A stretch of 22,936 nt of DNA from an uncultured Bacilli bacterium (GCA_934133155.1 CAKPAT010000005.1:1-22936), one strand, 5' to 3'; positions 14,999 through 22,398 are shown, numbered from the stretch's first letter. The notes: a model not told the origin generated them from the sequence alone. Numbers and translations are program-made.

Positions 14999-16477
14999 AT
15001 GATAAATCTTGATAAAGACAAAATAAATCAAAATATTGAAAATTTAAGAAAAGAAACTGAACAGTTACAAAATGAAACTAGCTTTGCAAAATCTGGAATA
15101 CAAGACTCCTTTAACAGCATATCTTTTTTAGGCGATTATCTAAGCTTTGATATTGAAACAGCAAAAATTGACTTTAACCACCATATAGATAACTATGCCA
15201 CTGTATTAAATAATATTATAAATAGTGTAGAAGAAGACGTTAACAGATGCCTGGAAATAGATAAAAAACTAAAAAATGAAGTACCAACATTTTCTATCGA
15301 CTTTGATACTGAACATATAAGTAACAACGAAACAGGAATGGATCAAACATTAGATGCGTTAATATCTTCAGAAATTTTATATAATCTAAATAATAAACCA
15401 AATGAAAAAGATATAAAAGAAACAGATTTAAGTTTACTTTTAGAAGACTTACAAAATGCTAATATAGAAGGTTATTCAAAAAAACTTACTGAATTAAAAG
15501 AAAGTTTAAAATTTGGAGAAAAAACAGCACTCGAAATAGCTACTGATATTGACAGCATCCTAATCATCACTGATTTTTCCAAATTAGGTGAAATGGGCAC
15601 AAAACTTGCAGGTTATCTAAAAGAACTATCTGATAAATTAAAAAAAGGTGAAGATTCTACTGAACTAGAAGCACAAATAAATAAACTTATTGAAGAAGAA
15701 ATATCTAAAAAAGATAGTTTAACAAATGAAGAAAGTGCAATTTTAATTGATGTCATTTCATATCTTGTAGATATTATAAATTTAAATAAAGGCGACCCAT
15801 CAAATATTATTAATCTTTTGGTGCAACTATCTGATAAAACTGATTATTCAAAATTATCTTCAGAAAGTATTGAAAAGCTTATTAGTGATATAATAATTAT
15901 TTTAGATAGGAAATTAACTAAAGAAGATTTAGATAAAATAACAAATATCTATATAAAAATAATAAGTACAGATATAAAAATACCCGAAGAAGAAAGTATT
16001 TATATTTTAGGAACATTAATAAAAAAATACACCGAATTAAATATAACTATTCCTGAAAAATTAATAGAGCTTTTAAAAATTCAAAATAAAGAAAAAAACA
16101 TTCAAGAAAAAATAAACATTTTAAATCAAACTATAGAAAAAACCAAAACAAATTTAAATCTATCCTTAGAAGGAAATGATATTAAAATAAAGTCTGATTT
16201 TCAGATTTATGATAATGCAAAAAGTGCTATGGATAAAGAAAATCCTTTAACTCCAAGTGAATCGTGCTCACGTGTTGTTCAAAGTTTCTACGACATAAAA
16301 AATAAACAAACAATAGTTGCAAATAAAGAAACATTAGAAAAATATGAAAAGCAAATTCAAAATGGCGAAATTGTCGGAGTTTTAGGAGAAGGAGAAAAAG
16401 GAACATTAGATAAAGTTGATGGCTTTATAAATTTAACCGAATATATAAAAACCATTGACGATATAGAAGTATTATGA
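14999..16477 (+). CDS. Large helical protein of the type VII secretion operon, possible substrate (492 aa)
   Basis: I do not recognise this family. AAGGAG lies 7 bases before the ATG. The product has no signal peptide, membrane segment or cysteine pair. Residues 1-95 are predicted helical with coiled-coil character (INQNIENLRKETEQLQNET, then IDNYATVLNNIINSVEEDVN) and are reminiscent of LXG/WXG-type secretion domains. Residues about 135-390 are Leu/Ile/Lys/Glu-rich helices of repeat-like spacing. The last 100 residues look more mixed alpha/beta (SESCSRVVQSFYDIKNKQ, then GEIVGVLGEGEKGTLDKVDG). This N-helical plus distinct C-terminal layout resembles T7SS effectors, but no toxin motif is visible. 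It could equally be a structural subunit. It lies directly before the WXG100 genes in one transcript. Confidence 0.8.
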   Translation: MINLDKDKINQNIENLRKETEQLQNETSFAKSGIQDSFNSISFLGDYLSFDIETAKIDFNHHIDNYATVLNNIINSVEEDVNRCLEIDKKLKNEVPTFSIDFDTEHISNNETGMDQTLDALISSEILYNLNNKPNEKDIKETDLSLLLEDLQNANIEGYSKKLTELKESLKFGEKTALEIATDIDSILIITDFSKLGEMGTKLAGYLKELSDKLKKGEDSTELEAQINKLIEEEISKKDSLTNEESAILIDVISYLVDIINLNKGDPSNIINLLVQLSDKTDYSKLSSESIEKLISDIIIILDRKLTKEDLDKITNIYIKIISTDIKIPEEESIYILGTLIKKYTELNITIPEKLIELLKIQNKEKNIQEKINILNQTIEKTKTNLNLSLEGNDIKIKSDFQIYDNAKSAMDKENPLTPSESCSRVVQSFYDIKNKQTIVANKETLEKYEKQIQNGEIVGVLGEGEKGTLDKVDGFINLTEYIKTIDDIEVL

Positions 16478-16491
16478 AAGGAGGTGTCTAA

Positions 16492-16767
16492 ATGAGAGTA
16501 GACATTGCAGGACTTGATAAAGCCATAGAATTATTAGGTAATATAAATAATGATTTTGTAAAATCTGTAGAAGATTTTTACGATTGTTTAAATCAGTATG
16601 TAGGGCAAACTGAAGGTGAAGCATGGTATGGACCAAAAGCTGGAAAATTTGTAGATTACGTAAATAAGTTTAAAGAATCAACATTTGCCCCATCAAGTAA
16701 GGGAATACTAGACGCACAAAGTTCATTAGAAGAACATAGAAATGCCTGGGTAAATTTTGAAGGATAA
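16492..16767 (+). CDS. WXG100-family (EsxA/YukE-like) secreted protein, WYG motif
   Basis: WXG100 proteins are about 100-residue helical hairpins, exported as dimers by type VII secretion. This 91-residue product has two long helices joined by EAWYGPKAGKF, with Trp45-Tyr46-Gly47 as the WxG turn. A second Trp (86) is near the C-terminus, which ends NAWVNFEG; I see no YxxxD/E export signal. No signal peptide. AAAGGAGGTG upstream gives one of the strongest ribosome-binding sites in the operon, as expected for an abundant substrate. It is paired with a second WXG100-like gene 14 bases downstream, suggesting a heterodimer. Confidence 0.85.
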   Translation: MRVDIAGLDKAIELLGNINNDFVKSVEDFYDCLNQYVGQTEGEAWYGPKAGKFVDYVNKFKESTFAPSSKGILDAQSSLEEHRNAWVNFEG

Positions 16768-16781
16768 GAAAGGAAAATAAT

Positions 16782-17093
16782 ATGCAAAGTAAATTCGACT
16801 ATGAAAAAGTTTTAGGATTTCAAACAGAGCTAGAAGATAAAGCTGGAATAATCTACAGACATATAAATAGATTATCAGACGAAGTTCTTCCAATGTTAGC
16901 TGGTTCTTATGAAGGTGAAGCTTATCAAGCTTTAGCAAACAGTTTCAAAAAATTAAATGAAGATGTTGGTGGTGCACTAATGGCAATCAAAAATAATTTA
17001 GCATCACAAATCGAAGAAGAAAGCGCAGCTTATAAAAAGGTAGAAGAAAACCTAGAAAGTGCTAAAGTAAATTCAAGCACAGAAATAAACTAA
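16782..17093 (+). CDS. WXG100-like protein with YEG in place of WxG
   Basis: The 103 residues form a predicted helical hairpin, with GSYEGEAYQALANSF at the turn: Tyr43-Glu44-Gly45 stands where WxG is expected, and the conserved aromatic Phe follows at the usual distance. The C-terminal helix carries AAYKKVEEN, where Tyr84-x-x-x-Glu88 matches the YxxxD/E type VII export signal that the upstream partner lacks. The two proteins therefore look complementary, one with the WxG turn and one with the export tail. It is the last gene of the operon and is followed by a strong terminator. Confidence 0.82.
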   Translation: MQSKFDYEKVLGFQTELEDKAGIIYRHINRLSDEVLPMLAGSYEGEAYQALANSFKKLNEDVGGALMAIKNNLASQIEEESAAYKKVEENLESAKVNSSTEIN

Positions 17094-17116
17094 GAGCACA
17101 CAGTGCTCTTTTTTTT
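17092..17116 (+). terminator. Intrinsic terminator ending the type VII secretion operon
   Basis: AAGAGCAC (17092-17099) pairs with GTGCTCTT (17103-17110) around ACA, followed by a run of eight Ts. It overlaps the stop codon of the second WXG100-like gene. Confidence 0.9.
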
Positions 17117-17143
17117 GAATAAAACCGCACAAAATCTATATAT
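17117..17143 (+). promoter_or_regulatory. Weak candidate sigma-E-type promoter of spoIIID
   Basis: GAATAAAA (17117-17124) resembles a sigma-E -35 and CTATATAT (17136-17143) is a loose match to its -10, at a spacing near that of sigma-E promoters. In B. subtilis spoIIID is sigma-E dependent. In AT-rich DNA this is only suggestive. Confidence 0.25.
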
Positions 17144-17166
17144 TTAAAGTGAAGGAGCGATTTTAT

Positions 17167-17424
17167 TTGAAAAATATAAATAAAAGAGTTATAAGTGAAG
17201 CAAAATATATGATAGAAACAAAGAAAAACATTAGGGAAATAGCTTCACATTTTAAAATATCCAAAAGTACCGTTCACAAAGATCTAAAAGAAAGATTAAA
17301 AAAAATAGATTTAGAAATATATAAAGAAGTGCAAAAAATAATCCAAAAACATATAGAAATAAGACATATAAAAGGCGGAGAAGCCACCAAAAAAAAGTAC
17401 CTAAAAATGCAATATAAACTATAA
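17167..17424 (+). CDS. spoIIID: Sporulation transcription regulator SpoIIID (TTG start)
   Basis: SpoIIID is a small mother-cell DNA-binding protein that turns sigma-E genes on or off. The helix-turn-helix IREIASHFKISKSTVHKDLK is nearly that of B. subtilis SpoIIID, and the C-terminal IRHIKGGEATKKKYLKMQY matches its RHLRGGEAT region. I chose the TTG at 17167, which gives 85 residues (93 in B. subtilis) with AAGGAG (17152-17157) 9 bases upstream; the GTG at 17149 lies before that site. It stands between the type VII operon and mbl. spoIIID-mbl adjacency is conserved in spore formers. Confidence 0.93.
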   Translation: MKNINKRVISEAKYMIETKKNIREIASHFKISKSTVHKDLKERLKKIDLEIYKEVQKIIQKHIEIRHIKGGEATKKKYLKMQYKL

Positions 17425-17439
17425 AAAAAAAAACATACG

Positions 17440-17448
17440 TGTTATAAT
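17440..17448 (+). promoter_or_regulatory. Extended -10 promoter of mbl
   Basis: TGTTATAAT, a perfect extended -10 (TATAAT at 17443-17448), without a clear -35. The start site near 17455 leaves a leader of about 11 bases that holds little beyond GGTGAT. mbl can thus be expressed in growth, apart from spoIIID. Confidence 0.65.
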
Positions 17449-17465
17449 AGAAAAAGGTGATAGAA

Positions 17466-18473
17466 ATGTTTTCAAAAGATATAGGAATAGACTTAGGAAC
17501 AGCTAACGTTTTAATATATATAAAAGGTCAAGGAATAGTTTTAAATGAACCAAGTGTCGTTGCGATAGATGAAGAAACCAAAAGACCACTAGCCGTCGGA
17601 ACAGAAGCTAGAGAAATGCTTGGCAGAACACCAGGACAAGTAAAAGCTATAAGACCAATGAAAGACGGTGTTATAGCTGATTTTGAAATAACTGAAATAA
17701 TGCTTAACTACTTTATTAGAAAAATCAATGGTAGAAGTTTATTTGGTAGACCAAGAATATTAATATGCTGTCCATCAAATATAACTCAAGTAGAAAGAAA
17801 CGCTATAAAAGAAGCTGCCGAAAGAACTGGAGCCAGAAAAGTATATCTAGAAGTAGAACCAAAAGTTGCTGCCGTAGGTGCTGGAATGGATATATCAAAA
17901 CCAAGTGGAAATATGGTAATTGATATTGGTGGTGGTACAACCGATATAGCCGTATTATCATTAGGCGGAATAGTTACATCATCATCAATAAAAATAGCTG
18001 GTAATGTATTTGATCAAGATATAATCAAGTACATTAGAGAAAAATACAAACTACTAATTGGTGATATAACAGCCGAAGATATAAAATTTCAAATAGGGAC
18101 AGTATTTCCGGGATCAAAAAATGAAAAAATGGAAGTACGTGGTAGAGATTTAGTAACAGGATTGCCTCATACAATTACAATTACATCAGACGAAGTAGAA
18201 GAAGCCTTAAGAGAAAGTGCATACGTAATAGTCAATACCGCTAAAAGCGTACTAGAACAAACCCCGCCAGAATTATCTGCCGACATCATTGATAAAGGTA
18301 TCGTTATAACAGGTGGTGGAGCTTTATTAGATGGTTTTACTGAATTATTAAATCACGAATTAAAAGTACCTGTACACATTGCTGAAAGTCCATTAACATG
18401 TGTAGTAGAAGGTACAGGAGTACTACTTGACAATATTCCTGCATTAGAAAATGGTTTAAATAAAAATTATTAG
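17466..18473 (+). CDS. mbl: MreB-family cell-shape actin homologue, Mbl type
   Basis: MreB/Mbl proteins form membrane-bound actin-like filaments that guide cell-wall synthesis. The nucleotide-binding signatures are intact: IGIDLGTANVLIYIKG at the N-terminus, MVIDIGGGTTDIAVLSLGG in the middle and IVITGGGALLDGF near the end. The opening MFSKDIGIDLGTANVLI, RILICCPSNIT and ELSADIIDKGIVITGG match Mbl more closely than MreB as I recall them. The ATG at 17466 is chosen with GGTGAT 4 bases upstream; the GTG at 17457 lies inside that site. The length of 335 is standard. The position after spoIIID matches the B. subtilis mbl locus. Confidence 0.93.
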   Translation: MFSKDIGIDLGTANVLIYIKGQGIVLNEPSVVAIDEETKRPLAVGTEAREMLGRTPGQVKAIRPMKDGVIADFEITEIMLNYFIRKINGRSLFGRPRILICCPSNITQVERNAIKEAAERTGARKVYLEVEPKVAAVGAGMDISKPSGNMVIDIGGGTTDIAVLSLGGIVTSSSIKIAGNVFDQDIIKYIREKYKLLIGDITAEDIKFQIGTVFPGSKNEKMEVRGRDLVTGLPHTITITSDEVEEALRESAYVIVNTAKSVLEQTPPELSADIIDKGIVITGGGALLDGFTELLNHELKVPVHIAESPLTCVVEGTGVLLDNIPALENGLNKNY

Positions 18474-18501
18474 ACCATAATATGAATGAAAGGGGTACAA
18501 A

Positions 18502-19887
18502 ATGGAAAACTTAGAAAAAAAACTGTTCAAAGACAAAACAAACGGCTGGTTAAAAACAAATGAAAAAGAAAAAATATTTGATTATGCAAACCGCTACATA
18601 AATTTTTTAAATGAAGCAAAAACGGAAAGAGAATGCACTGAACTATTTCAAAAAATACTAAATAAACATGGTTTTCAAGATATAGAAAAAATAAGCACTT
18701 TAAAACCAGGTGACAAAGTTTACTACATAAATAGATATAAGAACATTTATGCTGGAGTAATTGGCAAAAAAGAAATGGAGCAAGGTTTAAATATCATAGG
18801 AGCACATATAGATAGTCCTAGATTAGATTTAAAACCAAACCCATTATATGAAGATACTGAAATTGCCATGTTTAAAACTCATTATTATGGTGGTATAAAA
18901 AAATATCAATGGGTAAACATTCCTTTAAGTATGCATGGTGTAATTATTAAAGCAAACGGTGAAAAAGTAACAATCAATCTTGGCGAAAAAGAAGAAGAAC
19001 CAATATTTACTATACCAGATTTACTTCCACATTTAGGAAGACTTCAAGGTGAAAAAAAATTAAATGAAGCCATAGATGGTGAAGATTTAAATATCTTAGT
19101 TGGCAGTATTCCATATGATGACAAAGCAAAAGAACAAGTAAAATTGAATATTTTAAATATCTTAAATCAAAAATATAACATAACCGAAGAAGATTTTGCT
19201 AGCAGTGAAATAGAATTTACACCAGCAATGAAAGCAAAATCATTAGGTTTTGATCAAAGTATGGTTGCCGGATATGGACAAGACGATAGAGTGTGTGCAT
19301 ATACCAGTTTATCTGCCCTACTTCAAATTGAAAATCCTGAAAAAACCGCTATTTGTCTACTGGCAGACAAAGAAGAAATCGGTAGCGTCGGAAATACCGG
19401 AATGTGTTCGCATACTTTTGAATATTTTATAAATACATTACTTGATAAAACATCAGGAAACTATCCGGGTGCACTTACTAAAGTATTTAATAAAACAAAA
19501 GTATTATCTGCCGACGTAACCGGTGCATTTGACCCAACATATGCAAACGTTTATGAAAAAAACAATGAATCATATATTGGATATGGGGTGTCTATCAATA
19601 AATATACCGGTAGCGCCAGCAAAGGTGGAGCATCTGACGCTAATGCTGAATATGTCGCTAAAATAAGAGGAATATTTGAAAGAGAAAATATTGCTTATCA
19701 GATAAGCGAAATGGGGAAAATTGGTATTGGTGGTGGCGGAACAATATCATACATTTTAGCCGATAGAGGAATGGAAGTAATAGACTGCGGAATACCAGTT
19801 CTTTCAATGCATTCACCATATGAAATAACCAGCAAATTTGACATATATGAAGCTTATAAAGCATACAAAACCTTTTATCAATCATAA
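18502..19887 (+). CDS. M18-family zinc aminopeptidase
   Basis: M18 peptidases are dodecameric cytoplasmic enzymes with two metal ions that remove N-terminal residues, often acidic ones. Metal-ligand candidates are all visible: His102 in GAHIDSPRLDLKP, Asp261 in GYGQDDRVCAYTSL, Glu291-Glu292 in ADKEEIGSVGNTGM, Asp338 in SADVTGAFDP, and His437 in VLSMHSPYEITS. The 461-residue length is usual for bacterial M18. GAAAGGGGT precedes the ATG, 28 bases after mbl. It may share the mbl transcript; CATAAT at 18476-18481 is a weak private -10. A terminator overlaps its end. Confidence 0.94.
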   Translation: MENLEKKLFKDKTNGWLKTNEKEKIFDYANRYINFLNEAKTERECTELFQKILNKHGFQDIEKISTLKPGDKVYYINRYKNIYAGVIGKKEMEQGLNIIGAHIDSPRLDLKPNPLYEDTEIAMFKTHYYGGIKKYQWVNIPLSMHGVIIKANGEKVTINLGEKEEEPIFTIPDLLPHLGRLQGEKKLNEAIDGEDLNILVGSIPYDDKAKEQVKLNILNILNQKYNITEEDFASSEIEFTPAMKAKSLGFDQSMVAGYGQDDRVCAYTSLSALLQIENPEKTAICLLADKEEIGSVGNTGMCSHTFEYFINTLLDKTSGNYPGALTKVFNKTKVLSADVTGAFDPTYANVYEKNNESYIGYGVSINKYTGSASKGGASDANAEYVAKIRGIFERENIAYQISEMGKIGIGGGGTISYILADRGMEVIDCGIPVLSMHSPYEITSKFDIYEAYKAYKTFYQS

Positions 19888-19896
19888 AGGTTTTTT
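19867..19896 (+). terminator. Intrinsic terminator after the M18 peptidase
   Basis: AAAACCTTT (19867-19875) pairs with AAAGGTTTT (19886-19894), with Ts to 19896. The stop codon lies at the edge of the loop. Confidence 0.75.
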
Positions 19897-19903
19897 CTGT
19901 TTA

Positions 19904-19932
19904 TAGATTTATTAATCAAATTATGATAAAAT
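19904..19932 (+). promoter_or_regulatory. Extended -10 promoter of the TagO-like gene
   Basis: TAGATT (19904-19909), 17 bases, TAAAAT (19927-19932) preceded by TGA. Both hexamers, the spacing and the extended -10 are the same as in the parA promoter at 817-845. The leader is about 13 bases. Confidence 0.55.
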
Positions 19933-19951
19933 AATGCAAGAGGTGAGATGT

Positions 19952-21013
19952 ATGGGACAAGATGAAATAACAAGAATATTTTTAATGGTTCTAATACCAT
20001 TTGCATTTGTAGTATTCTTAGTTCCCTTTATAAAAAAAATAGCAATTCATGTAGGTGCACTTGATATACCGAATCAAAGAAAAGTCCACACAAAACCAAT
20101 GCCAAGATTAGGCGGTCTAGCTATATTTTTTGGCTTTCTATTTGGATATATGATATTTGGTGAGCCAAGCAGTGCCATGAATTCAATATTGATAGGTAGC
20201 TTTATCATTGTATTAATAGGTGCGATAGATGACATTAAACCATTAAAAGCATCAGTAAAATTTGTTGCTCAGATTGCTGCAGCAATAGTGGTAGCATGCT
20301 ATGGTAAACTATTAATTCAAGATATTTCTGCATTTGGTTTTTATATTGATTTTGGTATATTTGCCTACCCTATCACAATATTCTTTATTTTAGGTTGCTT
20401 AAACTGTATAAATCTAATAGATGGTCTAGATGGCCTAGCAGCTGGTATCAGTTCAATATACTTTGCCACAATTGGTATAATTGCTATAATAATGGGCAAA
20501 ACAGGTTTAGACTTTGTTTTAACATTTATCATGCTAGGTTCAACTTTAGGATTTTTAGTTCATAATTTCCATCCTGCATCAATATTTGCTGGAGACTCTG
20601 GTTCATTATTTATGGGCTTTATGATAGCTGTAGTTGCTTTACTTGGATTTAAAAGCGTGACCTTAACATCACTTTTAATTCCAATATTAATACTAGCAAT
20701 TCCAATATTAGATACCGTATTTGCAATCATTAGAAGATTATTAAAAGGAGAAAGAATTTCCAAACCAGATAAATTGCACTTGCACCATCAATTATTAAAT
20801 AAAAACTTTTCTCATAAACAAACCGTATTAATCATATACGCTATCAATATATTATTTGCAATCGCTTCAATCATATATGTTCTGCACGATCAAAAAGTTG
20901 GTTACATCATATATACAATTTTAACGATAATTGTCCTGACATTTGTTTTAAAAACTAACATAATAGCAGATAAAGCAACATTAAAAAAGTGGTTTCACAA
21001 AAAAAATAATTAG
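19952..21013 (+). CDS. tagO: Undecaprenyl-phosphate GlcNAc-1-phosphate transferase (TagO/WecA family)
   Basis: These membrane enzymes transfer a sugar 1-phosphate, usually GlcNAc, to undecaprenyl phosphate, the first step of teichoic acid or polysaccharide synthesis. About ten membrane segments are visible. The catalytic Asp pair is AIDDIKP (93-94), followed by NCINLIDGLDGLAAG (151-165), the FAGDSGSLFMGF loop, and the C-terminal His motif HLHHQLL typical of WecA/TagO rather than MraY. VHTKPMPRLGGLAIF is the cytoplasmic substrate loop. The ATG at 19952 is chosen with AGAGGTGAG just upstream; the in-frame ATG at 19934 lies before it and too close to the promoter. 353 residues. Single-gene unit. 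Confidence 0.92.
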   Translation: MGQDEITRIFLMVLIPFAFVVFLVPFIKKIAIHVGALDIPNQRKVHTKPMPRLGGLAIFFGFLFGYMIFGEPSSAMNSILIGSFIIVLIGAIDDIKPLKASVKFVAQIAAAIVVACYGKLLIQDISAFGFYIDFGIFAYPITIFFILGCLNCINLIDGLDGLAAGISSIYFATIGIIAIIMGKTGLDFVLTFIMLGSTLGFLVHNFHPASIFAGDSGSLFMGFMIAVVALLGFKSVTLTSLLIPILILAIPILDTVFAIIRRLLKGERISKPDKLHLHHQLLNKNFSHKQTVLIIYAINILFAIASIIYVLHDQKVGYIIYTILTIIVLTFVLKTNIIADKATLKKWFHKKNN

Positions 21014-21032
21014 TCACATAATTATTTTTTTT
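21004..21032 (+). terminator. Intrinsic terminator after the TagO-like gene
   Basis: AAATAATTA (21004-21012) pairs with TAATTATTT (21019-21027) around GTCACA, followed by Ts. All-AT stem, overlapping the stop codon. Confidence 0.7.
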
Positions 21033-21037
21033 ATGCC

Positions 21038-21043
21038 CATAAT
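21038..21043 (+). promoter_or_regulatory. Weak -10 candidate for the DUF421 gene
   Basis: CATAAT sits 15 bases before the start codon, leaving a leader of about 9 bases holding GGTGAT. No -35 is apparent. It follows a terminator, so some promoter is expected here. Confidence 0.35.
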
Positions 21044-21058
21044 AAAAATGGTGATTAT

Positions 21059-21772
21059 ATGAATTATGCGGAATTAATAGACGTGATAATAAGAGGATTA
21101 GCCTCCTTAATAGCACTTTTTTTAGTAACAAAAATGCTTGGAAAAAAACAAGTATCTCAGCTCAGCTTATTTGACTACGTAATAGGTATATCAATCGGAA
21201 ACTTTGCCGCCGAAATGACCATAAACTTAGATTCACATTTTTTAAATGGAATAATCGCTGTAATAGAATTCGGACTAGTTGCTTACTTTGTATCCATACT
21301 AACCATGAAAAGTATGTTGGCCAGAAGATTTTTTATGGATAAACCAACCTTATTAATACAAGACGGAAAACTCTTAATGAATGGGCTTAAAAAAGTTAAA
21401 TTTGATATAAATGATATGCTTGAAGAATGCAGATGTAGTGGATTTTTTGACATCAGTCAAATCGCTTATGCCGTTATGGAATCCAATGGAAAAATAAGCT
21501 TCTTACCTAAATCAGAATACCGAAATACCATCTTAAAAGATTTAAACTTAAAAGATCAAAAAGCAAGCCTTTGTGCCAATATCATCATAGATGGTAAAAT
21601 CATGGAAATTGCTTTAAAAGACATGAATAAAACAGAAGATTGGTTAGAAAATCAATTAAAAGTTCAAGGTAAAAAATTAGAAAATATCTTACTTGCCACA
21701 TTAGATGAAGAAGAAAATTTAAGAATTTACGAAAAAAATGTCAATGAAAAAATAAAAAGAGTAATAGAATAG
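21059..21772 (+). CDS. DUF421 (YetF/YrbG-like) membrane protein
   Basis: The 237-residue protein has an N-terminal membrane part with three segments (about 8-24, 38-55, 62-82), including the family block TKMLGKKQVSQLSLFDYVIG followed by GISIGNFAAEM. A cytoplasmic alpha/beta domain follows (KPTLLIQDGKLLMNGLKKV, then IAYAVMESNGKISFLPKSE). This is the layout of DUF421/YetF proteins, many of which in Bacillus are spore-associated membrane proteins. The tail from about 195 carries extra charged helices. GGTGAT lies 3 bases before the ATG. Function unknown. Confidence 0.88.
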   Translation: MNYAELIDVIIRGLASLIALFLVTKMLGKKQVSQLSLFDYVIGISIGNFAAEMTINLDSHFLNGIIAVIEFGLVAYFVSILTMKSMLARRFFMDKPTLLIQDGKLLMNGLKKVKFDINDMLEECRCSGFFDISQIAYAVMESNGKISFLPKSEYRNTILKDLNLKDQKASLCANIIIDGKIMEIALKDMNKTEDWLENQLKVQGKKLENILLATLDEEENLRIYEKNVNEKIKRVIE

Positions 21773-21798
21773 AAAATACAATAAAAATTTGTTATACT
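21770..21798 (+). promoter_or_regulatory. Promoter of the Nudix gene
   Basis: TAGAAA (21770-21775), 17 bases, TATACT (21793-21798) with extended TG (TGTTATACT). The -35 overlaps the stop region of the DUF421 gene. The leader is about 11 bases. Confidence 0.6.
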
Positions 21799-21815
21799 AC
21801 TTAAAGGTGGTAGAA

Positions 21816-22253
21816 ATGAAAAGAGAATTTTGTGCATCGGCGTTTGTCATAAATCCTTTAAACAAAAAAATATTACTAGTAAAACATCACATCTTTAATA
21901 AATGGGTTCAGCCAGGTGGACATATTGAAAAAGGTGAACTTCCAGAAGAAGCTGCCATAAGAGAAGTCTATGAAGAAACAGGAGTAAAAATAACCTTAAT
22001 AGGTGAAAGATTTCCCAGAGAGGACGACCTATTAAGACCTTTAGGTATTCAGTGTGAACGAAAAACATTTACTCAGCACATAGATATAACATATGTTGGC
22101 GTGCCTAATAATCCTGAAACAGAACTAAAAATAAGTGATGAAAGTACAGACATCGGTTGGTTTACTAGAAACGAACTGGAAAATATGAAAGTATTTCCTG
22201 ATGTTAAAATATCATACGACTATATATTAAAAAACTATTTTAATCAAAAATAA
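21816..22253 (+). CDS. Nudix hydrolase
   Basis: Nudix enzymes hydrolyse nucleoside diphosphates linked to other groups, for sanitising or signalling. The Nudix box is complete: GGHIEKGELPEEAAIREVYE followed by ETGV, matching Gx5Ex7REUxEExGU. The 145-residue domain starts KREFCASAFVINPLNKKILL and ends in a helix. QPGGHIEKGE and the DITYVGVP strand resemble MutT-like members acting on small substrates, but the substrate cannot be named. The ATG at 21816 is chosen with AGGTGGT 4 bases upstream; the in-frame TTG at 21789 overlaps the promoter. Single-gene unit. Confidence 0.92.
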   Translation: MKREFCASAFVINPLNKKILLVKHHIFNKWVQPGGHIEKGELPEEAAIREVYEETGVKITLIGERFPREDDLLRPLGIQCERKTFTQHIDITYVGVPNNPETELKISDESTDIGWFTRNELENMKVFPDVKISYDYILKNYFNQK

Positions 22254-22284
22254 TAAATTTGTAAGAAAAATAAAACGAATTTCC

Positions 22285-22321
22285 CAAATTTGCTTAGTCA
22301 AAAAAAGAAATTTGTTTTTTT
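22285..22321 (+). terminator. Weak intrinsic terminator after the Nudix gene
   Basis: CAAATTT (22285-22291) pairs with AAATTTG (22308-22314) around a 16-base loop, followed by seven Ts. The stem is AT-rich and the loop is long. The 145-base gap 22254-22398 holds this, then a promoter. Confidence 0.45.
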
Positions 22322-22349
22322 ATTATATCAAATCCGTCAAAACCTTCAT

Positions 22350-22378
22350 TTGATCTAAAGTAAAAAATAATATATCAT
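22350..22378 (+). promoter_or_regulatory. Promoter of the right-edge gene
   Basis: TTGATC (22350-22355), 17 bases, TATCAT (22373-22378). The start site would be near 22385, about 14 bases before the ATG and just at the ribosome-binding site. Confidence 0.5.
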
Positions 22379-22398
22379 ACAGCACAAGGAGGAAGAAA

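Noticed and set aside
16260-16285. CACGTG core as a possible parS site
   Set aside because: The flanks (TGCTCACGTGTTGT) do not form the palindrome of parS, and it lies inside a coding region far from parAB.
9662-17116. Type VII locus as a recent mobile insertion
   Set aside because: No transposase, integrase, tRNA end, direct repeats or obvious composition shift at either boundary; terminators and promoters match the local style.
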